A stretch of 64,000 bases of DNA from JACADW01 sp963747985 (lineage in GTDB: Bacteria; Acidobacteriota; UBA6911), in NCBI GenBank assembly GCA_963747985.1, contig CAVVHG010000007.1, positions 494,214 through 558,213 of the forward strand. The letters run 5' to 3'. The first letter of the stretch is position 1, and each line of letters begins with the position of its first letter. The notes under the pieces are model-generated. The model was not told the DNA's origin. It searched no databases and worked only from the letters and a program-made list of their open reading frames with translations. Below, piece after piece: positions 16,910 through 24,959 of the stretch. Both the position numbers and the translations under genes were made by a program.

Positions 16910-18436
16910 TCAGAAGACAGGATCCGCCAGGTTCGCCAGGATGGCCCCCGAACCCTTCTCGACGTCGGCATGCAGCGAGTTGCCGGCGGCATCCATGGTG
17001 ACGATGGCCGGAAAGTCCTCGACCTCCATGCGCCACATCGCCTCCGGAATCCCGAATTCCAGGAGGTAGACGTCTTTCACCCTCTTGATGCAGCGTGAAT
17101 AGTACTGTGCTGCTCCACCGATTGCGTTCAGGTAGACGGCTCCAGATTCCTTGAGGCCTGTCAAGGTTCTGGCTCCCATGCCGCCTTTGCCGATCACCGC
17201 CCGCACGCCGCACTTCTTTATTACCTCCGCCTGGTAGGGTTCCTCACGTATCGAGGTAGTCGGGCCGGCAGCCACGATCTTCCAGCTGCCGTTCTGCTTG
17301 AGCACGACCGGGCCGCAGTGATAGATGACTCCACCCTTGAGGTCCACCGGAGGCGCGTTCTTCATCAGGAAGGAGTGCACGGCGTCGCGGCCGGTATACA
17401 TCTCCCCCCTGAGGAGCACAAGGTCTCCTACCCGGAGTTTGCGGATCTCGGACTCAGGGATCGGCGATTCGAGCACGATCTCCTTGCCGGTGCGTCGGAA
17501 CCCATCCTCCCTGGACATCGGCGCGGCCGGCCGGCGTTCGTCACGGTACAACCATCTGCGGATCGCCCCGGTCGAGGCGTCGAGAATGATTCCGAGACGC
17601 CGGAAGGCCCAGCAGTTATAAGCGACAGAGACAAAATAGCTTGCCGGAAGCCGGTTGAGGACACCGATTTTGCAGCCGATCAGCGTGATACCGCCTCCGA
17701 ATCCCATGGTGCCTATGCCGAGGGTGTTCGCAGCGGACATTATGTACTCTTCCAAGGCAGCCAGTTTCTGATCGGGGTTCACGTCATCGAGCGGCCGGAA
17801 AAGCTGTTCTTTGGCGTACTGATACCCCGCTGTCCTGTCGCCACCGATGCAGACGCCGATCGCGCCGGGTGAGCAACCCTGCCCCTGCGCTTTCCAGACG
17901 GCGTGGAGGATGCACTTGCGCACACCGTCGAGGTTCCTGTCGGCCCTCCCCAGATGTTCCAGTTCGCAGGGGACCGAGTACTGTGAACTGGTATTCTCGC
18001 AGCCCCCGCCTTTCAGCAGCAACCTGACCTCGATCTCGTCTGGAGCCTCCCATTGGTTCCAGTGGATGATGGGAGTGCCGGCACCAAGGTTGTCACCGCT
18101 GTTTTTCCCGGTAACCGAATCCACCGAGTTGGGGCGAAGCTTCCCCTGCCGGGTCGCCTCGGCGACCGCGTCGAAGATCGACTGCTTCATTGCGAGCTGG
18201 TTGACACCCGCCGGCGTACGGATCTCGAACGTGAGCATCCCGGTATCCTGGCAGATTGCACCCTCGCCTGCGGCCGCCATGTCAATGTTCGTTGCGATCA
18301 CATTCAGAGCCGGCAGCGCCTGGGTACCCGGCGACTCCCGCTCGAGGGCAGACGTCATCGCCGCCCTGACGTCAGGGGGGAGGTTGGTGGATGTTTGCAC
18401 GACCAGCTGGTAGATGCTGCTCTTCAATTTGTCCAT
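16910..18436 (-). CDS. fumA: Fumarate hydratase, class I (alpha-beta fused)
   Basis: Interconverts fumarate and malate in the TCA cycle using an oxygen-sensitive [4Fe-4S] cluster. The 508-residue protein carries both domains in one chain. The alpha part has three cluster-type cysteines, in ICQDTGML, GGGCENTSS and GCSPGAIGVCIGG. The beta part (about residues 330-508) has GDLVLLRGEMYTGRDAVH and VIGKGGMG. L(+)-tartrate dehydratase is the main alternative in this family. ATG at 18436 has GGAGG 7 nt upstream and removes an unrelated 73-residue extension. An AGTATA at 18462-18467 (TATACT on the minus strand) could be its -10 box. Confidence 0.93.
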   Translation of the reverse strand: MDKLKSSIYQLVVQTSTNLPPDVRAAMTSALERESPGTQALPALNVIATNIDMAAAGEGAICQDTGMLTFEIRTPAGVNQLAMKQSIFDAVAEATRQGKLRPNSVDSVTGKNSGDNLGAGTPIIHWNQWEAPDEIEVRLLLKGGGCENTSSQYSVPCELEHLGRADRNLDGVRKCILHAVWKAQGQGCSPGAIGVCIGGDRTAGYQYAKEQLFRPLDDVNPDQKLAALEEYIMSAANTLGIGTMGFGGGITLIGCKIGVLNRLPASYFVSVAYNCWAFRRLGIILDASTGAIRRWLYRDERRPAAPMSREDGFRRTGKEIVLESPIPESEIRKLRVGDLVLLRGEMYTGRDAVHSFLMKNAPPVDLKGGVIYHCGPVVLKQNGSWKIVAAGPTTSIREEPYQAEVIKKCGVRAVIGKGGMGARTLTGLKESGAVYLNAIGGAAQYYSRCIKRVKDVYLLEFGIPEAMWRMEVEDFPAIVTMDAAGNSLHADVEKGSGAILANLADPVF

Positions 18437-18617
18437 TCCTGCGCCTCCGGCAAACCCCCACAGTATACACCCGGCATCAGCCTGCGGACTCCGGCGCCGT
18501 GGAGCCGCCTCCTCCTGCCGCCCCGCTGATGGTATCCTGATTGCAGAACGCGGCTGTGTGGGGCAACTTTCCTGCCGAACGATGGCCTCTGACCAGGCCG
18601 GCGCGGAGGGATGGATT

Positions 18618-18908
18618 GTGATTCTGTCGGTTGATGTATGGCTGCTGCCTGCCATTGCGGCGGGATCGTCTTCCTACCTGGTCTGCCTGCTCTGGGAGAG
18701 GTTCCGTGCCAGCACAGCCCCGAGTGGATTTCTCGCGGGTCTGCTGTCGTTTCTCAGTTTCATCATGGGCGGCGCCAGCGCCCATTACCGCGCGGCTCTC
18801 TACGAGAGATCGCTCAACAACAACATCATCGTGATGTTCGTGGTTGGAGCAAGCACAACCTACTTCTACCTGCTCATGCGCAAGTATATCTTCCGCACGA
18901 GGACGTGA
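18618..18908 (+). CDS. Small membrane protein, function unknown
   Basis: A 96-residue protein with about three hydrophobic helices (LLPAIAAGSSSYLVCLLW, GFLAGLLSFLSFIMGGAS, NNIIVMFVVGASTTYFYLLM) and a basic C-terminus. I do not recognise a family. GTG at 18618 is chosen because GGAGGG ends 7 nt before it; ATG at 18582 in the same frame is an alternative that would add 12 residues. It is divergent from the fumarase gene. A soluble role is unlikely. Confidence 0.6.
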   Translation: MILSVDVWLLPAIAAGSSSYLVCLLWERFRASTAPSGFLAGLLSFLSFIMGGASAHYRAALYERSLNNNIIVMFVVGASTTYFYLLMRKYIFRTRT

Positions 18909-19221
18909 GATCACGCTCCGGAGTCCCGTCGCGAAGCCAGGTCGAGGATATCTTCTTTGCTGAAAGCTATCTGGAGGGAAACCCTCGGATGTCGGTGGCT
19001 TGCGGTGCCGGCGGAAGATGGAGCGCGGGCCATCGTGCTACCGGCGGTCCCCTCACCCGTTTTCCTCTTAAACCGAGCGCTTATCCGCCTGCAACGCGAC
19101 GTCCCGCGCATAGTACGCCGAGGGCCGGTCTCCGGCTCCTCACTTAATTTGGTGTCTACGCGTACATATCGACAGGGACAGGGAAACGATTAGCGCTTTT
19201 CCTCTGCACTCCCCATTCTCA
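18909..19221. other. Gap upstream of the small basic protein gene
   Basis: A noncoding stretch of just over 300 nt ending at a promoter. A 78-codon open frame at 18957-19193 has no homology features or ribosome site and I do not call it. No hairpin with a T tract was seen. Confidence 0.4.
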
Positions 19222-19251
19222 TTGACTTGTGCGCAATGTAGTTCTTAGAAT
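19222..19251 (+). promoter_or_regulatory. Sigma-70-type promoter for the 82-aa protein
   Basis: TTGACT and TAGAAT are separated by 18 nt. Transcription would begin about 19258, giving a leader of about 30 nt with AAAGGA before the ATG at 19288. Confidence 0.7.
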
Positions 19252-19287
19252 GCGAGGCATAAGACCAAGTGCATGAAAGGATAAGTC

Positions 19288-19536
19288 ATGTCAAGTGAAC
19301 ATAAGCGACTGCTCGAGTTGGCGCTGGAATCACTGATGAACAGGAAGAAGGAGCTGGACGCGGAGATTGAAGAAATCACGCGTCAACTGCGGGGACCACG
19401 CGGCAGGAAGGCTGCCCCTGCAAAGGCCAAAGCGAGAAAGAGACCGAGATTCTCCAAGCAAGAGCGCCTTCGCCGCGCCAAGCGGATGAAAGCGTATTGG
19501 GAGAACTGGCGAAAGCAAAAGAAGGCAGGGAAGTAG
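19288..19536 (+). CDS. Small basic coiled-coil protein, function unknown
   Basis: An 82-residue, highly charged protein. Residues 4-35 (KRLLELALESLMNRKKELDA) look like a coiled coil; the rest is a Lys/Arg/Ala-rich tail (RKAAPAKAKARKRPRFSKQE, then RLRRAKRMKAYWENWRKQKK) that could bind nucleic acid. AAAGGA precedes the ATG and a good promoter lies 37 nt upstream, so it is very likely expressed. No family recognised; binding to DNA or RNA is inferred from charge only. Confidence 0.7.
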   Translation: MSSEHKRLLELALESLMNRKKELDAEIEEITRQLRGPRGRKAAPAKAKARKRPRFSKQERLRRAKRMKAYWENWRKQKKAGK

Positions 19537-19550
19537 CGGTTGTTTTATTG

Positions 19551-19614
19551 AACCCGGCGGAGCGCCTGATCAAAATGAGTGTATTTCCCGGTCAGGATGC
19601 GGTCCCGCCGGGTT
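19551..19614. repeat. 10-nt perfect inverted repeat with 44-nt spacer
   Basis: AACCCGGCGG (19551-19560) and CCGCCGGGTT (19605-19614) are exact reverse complements between the 82-aa gene and the PH/SHOCT gene. They could form a long hairpin in the RNA or a DNA site; there is no T tract next to it. Confidence 0.4.
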
Positions 19615-19696
19615 GTTCTCCTTATCGGCCTGCGACCTCCGAACGGGTGTCACCCCGCTGCGCATGTTCAGGGCTGTGCTTATATGAGGACTATGG

Positions 19697-20299
19697 ATGA
19701 CTCCGAAGTCGGATTACCTGATTCCTGGCGAAGCTCTCGTTCTGTGTACTCACCGGCACGTCCTGACCTTGATGGGGGCGATCCTTGTCAACATCGCGGC
19801 TCTCGTGTTGTTGTCCTGGGCTGCCTATGCATTCGCTGAGTTCCGACTGTACTGGCTGCTGATTCTACCCCTGATGTACCTGGCTTGGAAAATTCTGCTC
19901 CGTGCGCGCAAGCTGTACATGATCACGAATCTGCGCGTCATCAGGCAGGAGGGCCTGATTGCAGTATCATCGCTTGATGCCTCGCTCGACAAAATCAACA
20001 ACGTGTTCCATGAACAGAGTGTTGCAGGACGAATATTGCGCTACGGCAATGTAGGCCTGGAAACTGCCAGCGAGAAGGGGACTATAGTGTTTCACCTGAT
20101 TCCTGATCCGCAGGGGTTCAAGAACTGTGTACTGAAGCAGCGCGAGAGCTACAGACCGGCCCGGGCGGAGGAACGGACGCAGCCCGATCCTCGCAGCATA
20201 CCGAAGCTGCTCGAGGAGCTGGCCTCGTTGCGCGACCGGAATATCATCACTACAGAAGAGTTCGAGGAAAAGAAGAAGAAGCTGCTTGGCGGTCTCTAG
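19697..20299 (+). CDS. Membrane protein with bacterial PH domain and SHOCT tail
   Basis: A 200-residue protein. Two hydrophobic helices (about residues 24-65) are followed by a YdbS-like bacterial PH domain containing KLYMITNLRVIRQEGLIAVS and LDKINNVFHEQSVAGRILRY. The last 33 residues (LLEELASLRDRNIITTEEFE, then EKKKKLLGGL) are a SHOCT motif, a short C-terminal module often found on membrane or phage-linked proteins. Bacterial PH proteins of this kind are thought to help envelope stability, but their exact role is unknown. GAGGA ends 6 nt before the ATG. A stem-loop follows the stop. Confidence 0.85.
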   Translation: MTPKSDYLIPGEALVLCTHRHVLTLMGAILVNIAALVLLSWAAYAFAEFRLYWLLILPLMYLAWKILLRARKLYMITNLRVIRQEGLIAVSSLDASLDKINNVFHEQSVAGRILRYGNVGLETASEKGTIVFHLIPDPQGFKNCVLKQRESYRPARAEERTQPDPRSIPKLLEELASLRDRNIITTEEFEEKKKKLLGGL

Positions 20300-20307
20300 C
20301 CGGCCTT

Positions 20308-20328
20308 CCGGGGCTGCGGTGGCCCCGG
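20308..20328 (+). terminator. Stem-loop after the PH/SHOCT gene
   Basis: CCGGGGC and GCCCCGG form a perfect 7-bp stem with a 7-nt loop, 8 nt after the stop codon. There is no T tract on either side, so it is a weak or Rho-assisted terminator at best. It lies between convergent genes. Confidence 0.4.
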
Positions 20329-20376
20329 CGATGCCGCGTCACGGGGAAAGCAGGCCGCCCTGCCCGATCCCGTCCT

Positions 20377-21630
20377 TTACCCCCGACTGTCGTCGGTGCC
20401 ACCCGGCCTGTTCAGGCGAAGGATCAAAGCGAGAATCCAGCCGATCGTGAAACCGGTCGCGGTGTTGCCAAGTGCGAGAATAGCCGCGGCGGTTGCATAC
20501 ATGACAGTGGCGGGAGTCCTCTCGGTCTGATCCCTGGCTACCAGCGCGAGCTCGAGGCCACTGACACCAAGCAGCACACCGAGGACGGAGTGCGGGTATC
20601 CGTGCAGCAAGGCCAGCAGCGAACCGCCAAAAACCATCGCAAGGAGCACCTTGACACTCCCCAGAAACAGTATGCTGGTGCTGCTGCGTGCGCCGAACCG
20701 ATATTGTCCGGCAAGTCCTCCCGCGCCGTGGCACATGGGCATGGCACCAAACCATCCCCCGATGAGGTTCATGATGCCTACGCTGACTGCAACACGCCGA
20801 GGGCGCGCCGGCTTGTCGGGAAAGAGGTCGGCGGACAGGGCGCAGACGGCGATCACCGAGTTCAGGGTCGTGAGAGGTATCTGTGGCACGGCAGCCCTGA
20901 TGAAGGAGCTGTGGAAATCTTCCCAGGTGAGTGGGACCCAGCGAGGCAGGTAAAAACCTGGCCGTATCTCCGCGAGCACCTGGTGCCTGGTGGCAACCGC
21001 GATCACGAGACCCGCGCAGAAAAGCAGGAGGGCCACGGGTGTGCGACGCGAGGAAGCAAGCGCAAGGACGAGTGCGAATCCCAGGATCCCGGTGAGCACG
21101 CTGTCAAGCCCCCAAACCGAGCCCGTATCTCGAACCAGGAGCACTCCCTTCTCGATCAACTGAAGACCGAGTCCCAGCTGCAGCCCGCGGATCACGGGCC
21201 TGGGGATCACGCGGTCGACGACGTCTATGACGCGGGTCAATCCCAGGAGAAGCACAACTGCACTGGTCCAGATGCCCGCGGCAAGGATCTGCTCCGCCCT
21301 GAGGTTTTCCGAGATGGCGACGGCAGCTATGGCCTTCATCGGCTGGACCGCCATTGGAATCGAGAAGACAAGCCCGGTGAGTATGTTGAAAACGCCGGCA
21401 AAGAAAAGCGCTGACGCGAAATTGAGGCCGTTCGTGACACTCATTCCCACGAGCAGCGGAATGAAAGTCCCCAGATCGCCAAGTGAACCGGAAATTTCGC
21501 CGCGGTCCAGGGGCCGGAAACGGGCAAACCAGGAGGGGATAATGCGGCGGCAGCCGCGGGAAGCTTCGTCATGTGCCCCCGGACCACGCCCCGCGTCAGA
21601 AACGTCAGATTCTGAGCCTTGATCTGCCAT
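20377..21630 (-). CDS. MOT1-type molybdate/sulfate transporter
   Basis: A 417-residue membrane protein with about ten hydrophobic helices. ISGSLGDLGTFIPLLVGM and PMCHGAGGLAGQYRFGAR are the two signature motifs of the MOT1 branch of the SulP superfamily, which takes up molybdate at high affinity in plants and algae; bacterial members are less studied. A hydrophilic lead of about 40 residues precedes the first motif and the start may lie further in. It follows pyrF by 84 nt on the same strand, so cotranscription is possible but no functional link is clear. Confidence 0.85.
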   Translation of the reverse strand: MADQGSESDVSDAGRGPGAHDEASRGCRRIIPSWFARFRPLDRGEISGSLGDLGTFIPLLVGMSVTNGLNFASALFFAGVFNILTGLVFSIPMAVQPMKAIAAVAISENLRAEQILAAGIWTSAVVLLLGLTRVIDVVDRVIPRPVIRGLQLGLGLQLIEKGVLLVRDTGSVWGLDSVLTGILGFALVLALASSRRTPVALLLFCAGLVIAVATRHQVLAEIRPGFYLPRWVPLTWEDFHSSFIRAAVPQIPLTTLNSVIAVCALSADLFPDKPARPRRVAVSVGIMNLIGGWFGAMPMCHGAGGLAGQYRFGARSSTSILFLGSVKVLLAMVFGGSLLALLHGYPHSVLGVLLGVSGLELALVARDQTERTPATVMYATAAAILALGNTATGFTIGWILALILRLNRPGGTDDSRG

Positions 21631-21714
21631 CCGGTGCTCGTTCTCGAAAGCCAGTCCTGCCCGCGTGTGCCGTGGGAACTGCTCATTCGCCCGGCCACGG
21701 ACCCGGAAGTGCCT

Positions 21715-22446
21715 TCAGGAGATCGGCCGGGCTTTGGCGCGGAGCGCGTCTTCTATCTGAGCGACGATGAGGTCCGCTGCCGCACCGGGATCTGGAGCCC
21801 GGAGGATCGGGCGTCCGACCACGAGATAGTCGGCCCCTGCGAGAATGGCCTGTCCCGGCTCGGCGGTTCTGGCCTGATCCTGAGCCTCGGCTCCCGCGGC
21901 GCGGATCCCCGGCGTGACGATTTTCAGCCTGTCACCATACTGTCGGCGTATGCCGGCGGCTTCGAGTGGAGACGCGACCAGCCCGTTGAGCCCCGCACTG
22001 CACGCTATGCCCGCGAGCCTTCCGACCCACGCCTCGACCGCATCTGCTATGCCGATCGATCTGGTTTCCTCCTCCGAGAGGCTTGTGAGAGCCGTGACCG
22101 CCAGGAGCATCGGAGGAGATGGTGCCGATGCCGCCGCATCCCGGGCCGCTTCCAGCATCCGGCGCCCGCCCGATGCGTGCAGCGTCAGCATGTGAACTCC
22201 CAGCCTGCCGGCGGACCTGACCGCCCCGGCCACGGTGTTCGGGATGTCATGGAGTTTCAAGTCCAGGAAGACCCGCTGACCCCGTTGGAGCAGTTCCTGA
22301 ACCAGCCCGGGGCCCTCGCGCACGAAAATCTCGAGCCCGAGCTTGAAGTAACCGACACGCCCGGCGAGTTTCCCGACTGCGTCCAGCGCTTCCGCCCGCC
22401 CGGGCAGGTCCAGGGCTACGATCAGCCGCGAGCGGGCATCGTTCAT
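21715..22446 (-). CDS. pyrF: Orotidine 5'-phosphate decarboxylase
   Basis: Decarboxylates OMP to UMP, the last step of de novo pyrimidine synthesis. The 243-residue TIM barrel begins SRLIVALDLP, and the catalytic Asp-x-Lys-x-x-Asp appears in FLDLKLHDIPNTV. VTPGIR and VVGRPI near the C-terminus bind phosphate. Its ATG overlaps the end of pyrD by 4 nt (ATGA), so the two are translationally coupled. Confidence 0.96.
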   Translation of the reverse strand: MNDARSRLIVALDLPGRAEALDAVGKLAGRVGYFKLGLEIFVREGPGLVQELLQRGQRVFLDLKLHDIPNTVAGAVRSAGRLGVHMLTLHASGGRRMLEAARDAAASAPSPPMLLAVTALTSLSEEETRSIGIADAVEAWVGRLAGIACSAGLNGLVASPLEAAGIRRQYGDRLKIVTPGIRAAGAEAQDQARTAEPGQAILAGADYLVVGRPILRAPDPGAAADLIVAQIEDALRAKARPIS

Positions 22447-23393
22447 GTGCGCAGGCTCCCTATGATATCGTTGATGTCGCTGATCTTCCTGGACCGACAG
22501 TAATCCGCAAGACCCAGTGCGATCTGCTGCGACGCGGCCGGATTGTAGAAGTTTGCCGTTCCCACCTGGATGGCCCGTGCTCCCGCGATCAGGAACTCAA
22601 GCGCGTCTTCCGTTGTGGCGATGCCGCCCACGCCGATGACGGGTATCTTCACCGCGCGGCAGGCCTGCCAGACCATGCGCAGAGCGATCGGCTTTATTGC
22701 CGGCCCGGAGAGACCGCCGGTCACATAATTCAGTCTTGGTCGTCTCTTCTCGACGTCAATCGCCATGCCGACGAGGGTGTTTATCACCGAAAGGGCATCG
22801 GCCCCTGCCTCCTCACACGCACGGGCAAACTCGGATATGTCGGTGACGTTGGGCGAAAGCTTGACCCAGAGAGGCAGCCTCGTACAGACCTTTTTTGCCT
22901 TTGCGGTTACGGTGTGCGCATCGCGGGGATCCTTATTGAAATGAAAGCCGCCCTTCTTCACGTTGGGACAGGATATATTGAGCTCCAGGGCCGCAATTCC
23001 CGGGCAGTCGTTCAGAAACCGCGCAACTTCGAGGTAGTCATCCAGTTCAAACCCGACGATGTTCACCACGATGTTGGTCCGGTACTTCAGAAGGGCCGGG
23101 AGCTTTGCCGTCACAAACTCCACCGCACCGATGTTCTGCCAGCCGATGGCGTTCAACATTCCGGAGGACGTTTCCCATATTCGTGGCGGGGGATTTCCCT
23201 TGATGGGCTTCATCGAAATGCCCTTCACCACGATTCCCCCGATCGCATCCAAGTCCATCAGGTGGGCGAATTCCACCCCGTAGGCGAAGGTCCCGCTGGC
23301 TGTCATCACCGGATTCCGGAAACGGACCGTGCCGATGCCCACCTCGAGGCGAGGTGAGGGTTCGGCTTGCTTCTTAACCTGTTTTGGGGCCAT
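22443..23393 (-). CDS. pyrD: Dihydroorotate dehydrogenase, class 1B catalytic subunit
   Basis: An FMN enzyme that oxidises dihydroorotate to orotate and passes electrons through PyrK to NAD+. The 316-residue barrel shows NPVMTASGTFAYG, ALELNISCPNVKKGG (with the Cys that serves as base in class 1 enzymes), VKLSPNVTDI and IPVIGVGGI. The adjoining pyrK gene marks it as class 1B. It lies 53 nt after pyrK and overlaps pyrF by 4 nt. Confidence 0.96.
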   Translation of the reverse strand: MAPKQVKKQAEPSPRLEVGIGTVRFRNPVMTASGTFAYGVEFAHLMDLDAIGGIVVKGISMKPIKGNPPPRIWETSSGMLNAIGWQNIGAVEFVTAKLPALLKYRTNIVVNIVGFELDDYLEVARFLNDCPGIAALELNISCPNVKKGGFHFNKDPRDAHTVTAKAKKVCTRLPLWVKLSPNVTDISEFARACEEAGADALSVINTLVGMAIDVEKRRPRLNYVTGGLSGPAIKPIALRMVWQACRAVKIPVIGVGGIATTEDALEFLIAGARAIQVGTANFYNPAASQQIALGLADYCRSRKISDINDIIGSLRT

Positions 23394-23446
23394 AGACCAA
23401 GCTCTGCTGCTTTCGCGACCGCGCCGGCGCGATCCTCTCCGGGGAT

Positions 23447-24286
23447 TCAGACGGGCGGCGTGTTCCAGTCCACCCTGCGACTGTCCATGATGGGGCCGTC
23501 GAGGCAGACGCGCAAGTATTGCTCCTCGCCGTCATCGCCGAAGGCACGGATCACGCAGCCCATGCACGCGCCCAGGGAGCAGCCCATGCGTGCCTCCAGG
23601 CTGACTTCGCAGGGCACCTTGTATTTGACCGAGAGGTCATGCGCCGCTTTCATCATGGCCCACGGCCCGCACGCGTACACTCGCACTCCGGTCCGGATCC
23701 TGGACTTGAGGAACCGCTCGAGCGGGTAGGTTACCAGACCTGCTTCCCCAAGGGAGGCGTCTTCCGTCGTGTAATGCGCCTCCAGACCCAACCGCTCGAA
23801 ATATTCCCGCAACACCAGGTCAGCGGCCGTGCGTCCGCCGTAAAACAGGACAGGCGTGATGCCGCGTTGCACCAGGCGTTGTGCGAGAAGATACAGCGCC
23901 GCGATACCCACTCCCCCGGCGACCAGGCACGCTGCACTGACGCGGCCTTGCGTTTCGGCAGTAAGTTCAAACGGACGCCCCTGGGGACCGAGGACGTCAA
24001 CCTCCTGGCCCGGCTTCAGGGCGGCAAGCATGCGGCTCCCGGCACCCACTTCTTTGACAAGAAGCACGAGGCCGCGGGCGCGCCCCGCGCCGCGTGTGCG
24101 GTCCACATCGAAGACGCTGAAGGGGCGACGGAGCAGGGGATTGTCGTTGATGCCGGCCGCGCACTTGAGCATCACGAACTGACCGGGTTGTACGAGCCTT
24201 GCCTGTTCGGGTGAATTCATAGTCAGGAGATGGTTGCCGCCGCCCAGGTCCCGGATCTCCCTGACCTTGATCTTTCTGTCTAACAT
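23447..24286 (-). CDS. pyrK: Dihydroorotate dehydrogenase electron transfer subunit
   Basis: The FAD and [2Fe-2S] partner of PyrD that hands electrons to NAD+. In the 279 residues, LLRRPFSVFDVD is the flavin-binding RxYS-type motif, LVAGGVGIAALYLLAQ binds the nucleotide, and MGCSLGACMGCVI plus a later Cys (LRVCLDGP) hold the iron-sulfur cluster. No ribosome-binding site precedes the ATG, and a -10 box ends 8 nt upstream of it, so the message is probably leaderless. First gene of the pyrK-pyrD-pyrF operon. Confidence 0.95.
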   Translation of the reverse strand: MLDRKIKVREIRDLGGGNHLLTMNSPEQARLVQPGQFVMLKCAAGINDNPLLRRPFSVFDVDRTRGAGRARGLVLLVKEVGAGSRMLAALKPGQEVDVLGPQGRPFELTAETQGRVSAACLVAGGVGIAALYLLAQRLVQRGITPVLFYGGRTAADLVLREYFERLGLEAHYTTEDASLGEAGLVTYPLERFLKSRIRTGVRVYACGPWAMMKAAHDLSVKYKVPCEVSLEARMGCSLGACMGCVIRAFGDDGEEQYLRVCLDGPIMDSRRVDWNTPPV

Positions 24287-24294
24287 TGATTGTC

Positions 24295-24322
24295 AGTATA
24301 GATGCGGAAGGTGCGTTTGCAA
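24295..24322 (-). promoter_or_regulatory. Promoter of pyrK-pyrD-pyrF
   Basis: On the minus strand TTGCAA (24322-24317) and TATACT (24300-24295) are 16 nt apart. Transcription would start about 24288, within 2-3 nt of the pyrK ATG. The -35 hexamer is palindromic and is also the -35 of the divergent pyrR promoter. Confidence 0.65.
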
Positions 24323-24345
24323 CGCCTTTTTCCCTGTGGTAAGAT
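24317..24345 (+). promoter_or_regulatory. Promoter of pyrR-pyrB-pyrC
   Basis: TTGCAA and TAAGAT are separated by 17 nt; start expected near 24352, leaving about 41 nt before the pyrR ATG. The -35 box is shared with the divergent pyrK promoter, so only one polymerase can probably bind at a time. Confidence 0.65.
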
Positions 24346-24392
24346 CGCGCCGCTTTTCGGGCTTCAGGTTCGGCTGCGGCGGGTTCAACTCT

Positions 24393-24941
24393 ATGGTGAG
24401 AAAGCTGGAACGCAGGATCGTGATGAGCGCGGCCGAGATTGATCTCGCGCTTGCGCGCATCGCGGCGGAAATCATAGAGAAGCTGAGCCCGCATGATGAT
24501 TTCGCCTTCATAGGGATCCGGCGCCGCGGGGTTCACCTCGCGGAACGTATCCGTTCGAAAGTCGAAGCGACTCTGAAGCGCCCGATCATGAGCGGCATCC
24601 TGGACATCACCCTCTACCGGGACGACCTGACGGCTATCGCCAGTCACCCTATGCTGCGGGAAACGTCCATCGATTTCGACATCAACAACCTCAGCCTGGT
24701 GCTTGTAGACGACGTCCTGTATACCGGTAGAACCGTCAGGGCTGCCCTGGACGGCCTGGTCGACCTCGGGCGGCCAAAGCGGGTCCAACTGGCCGTGCTG
24801 ATCGATCGGGGGCATCGGGAGCTTCCCATCCAGGCGGACTATGTCGGCAAGTACGTGCAAATCCAGGAAGGCGAGTTAGTAGAGGTCCGGTTGAACGAAG
24901 AGGATGGCGAGGAGCGCGTCATCCTGACGAGAAAGCCCTAA
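24393..24941 (+). CDS. pyrR: Bifunctional pyr operon regulator / uracil phosphoribosyltransferase
   Basis: A 182-residue PyrR. The PRPP-binding motif is LVLVDDVLYTGRT, preceded by FAIGIRRRG-like FAFIGIRRRGVHLAERI. Family members bind pyr mRNA in response to UMP and also make UMP from uracil and PRPP. I see no Firmicutes-style attenuator with a terminator hairpin in the short leader, so control may be at translation, as proposed for mycobacteria. ATG at 24393 gives the family N-terminus; 24423 is an alternative. pyrB starts 18 nt after its stop. Confidence 0.92.
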   Translation: MVRKLERRIVMSAAEIDLALARIAAEIIEKLSPHDDFAFIGIRRRGVHLAERIRSKVEATLKRPIMSGILDITLYRDDLTAIASHPMLRETSIDFDINNLSLVLVDDVLYTGRTVRAALDGLVDLGRPKRVQLAVLIDRGHRELPIQADYVGKYVQIQEGELVEVRLNEEDGEERVILTRKP

Positions 24942-24959
24942 TCTCTGCGAGCAAGACCA

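Noticed and set aside
18957..19193. 78-codon plus-strand frame in the gap before the 82-aa gene
   Set aside because: No ribosome site, no hydrophobic or domain pattern, and it runs into the promoter region.
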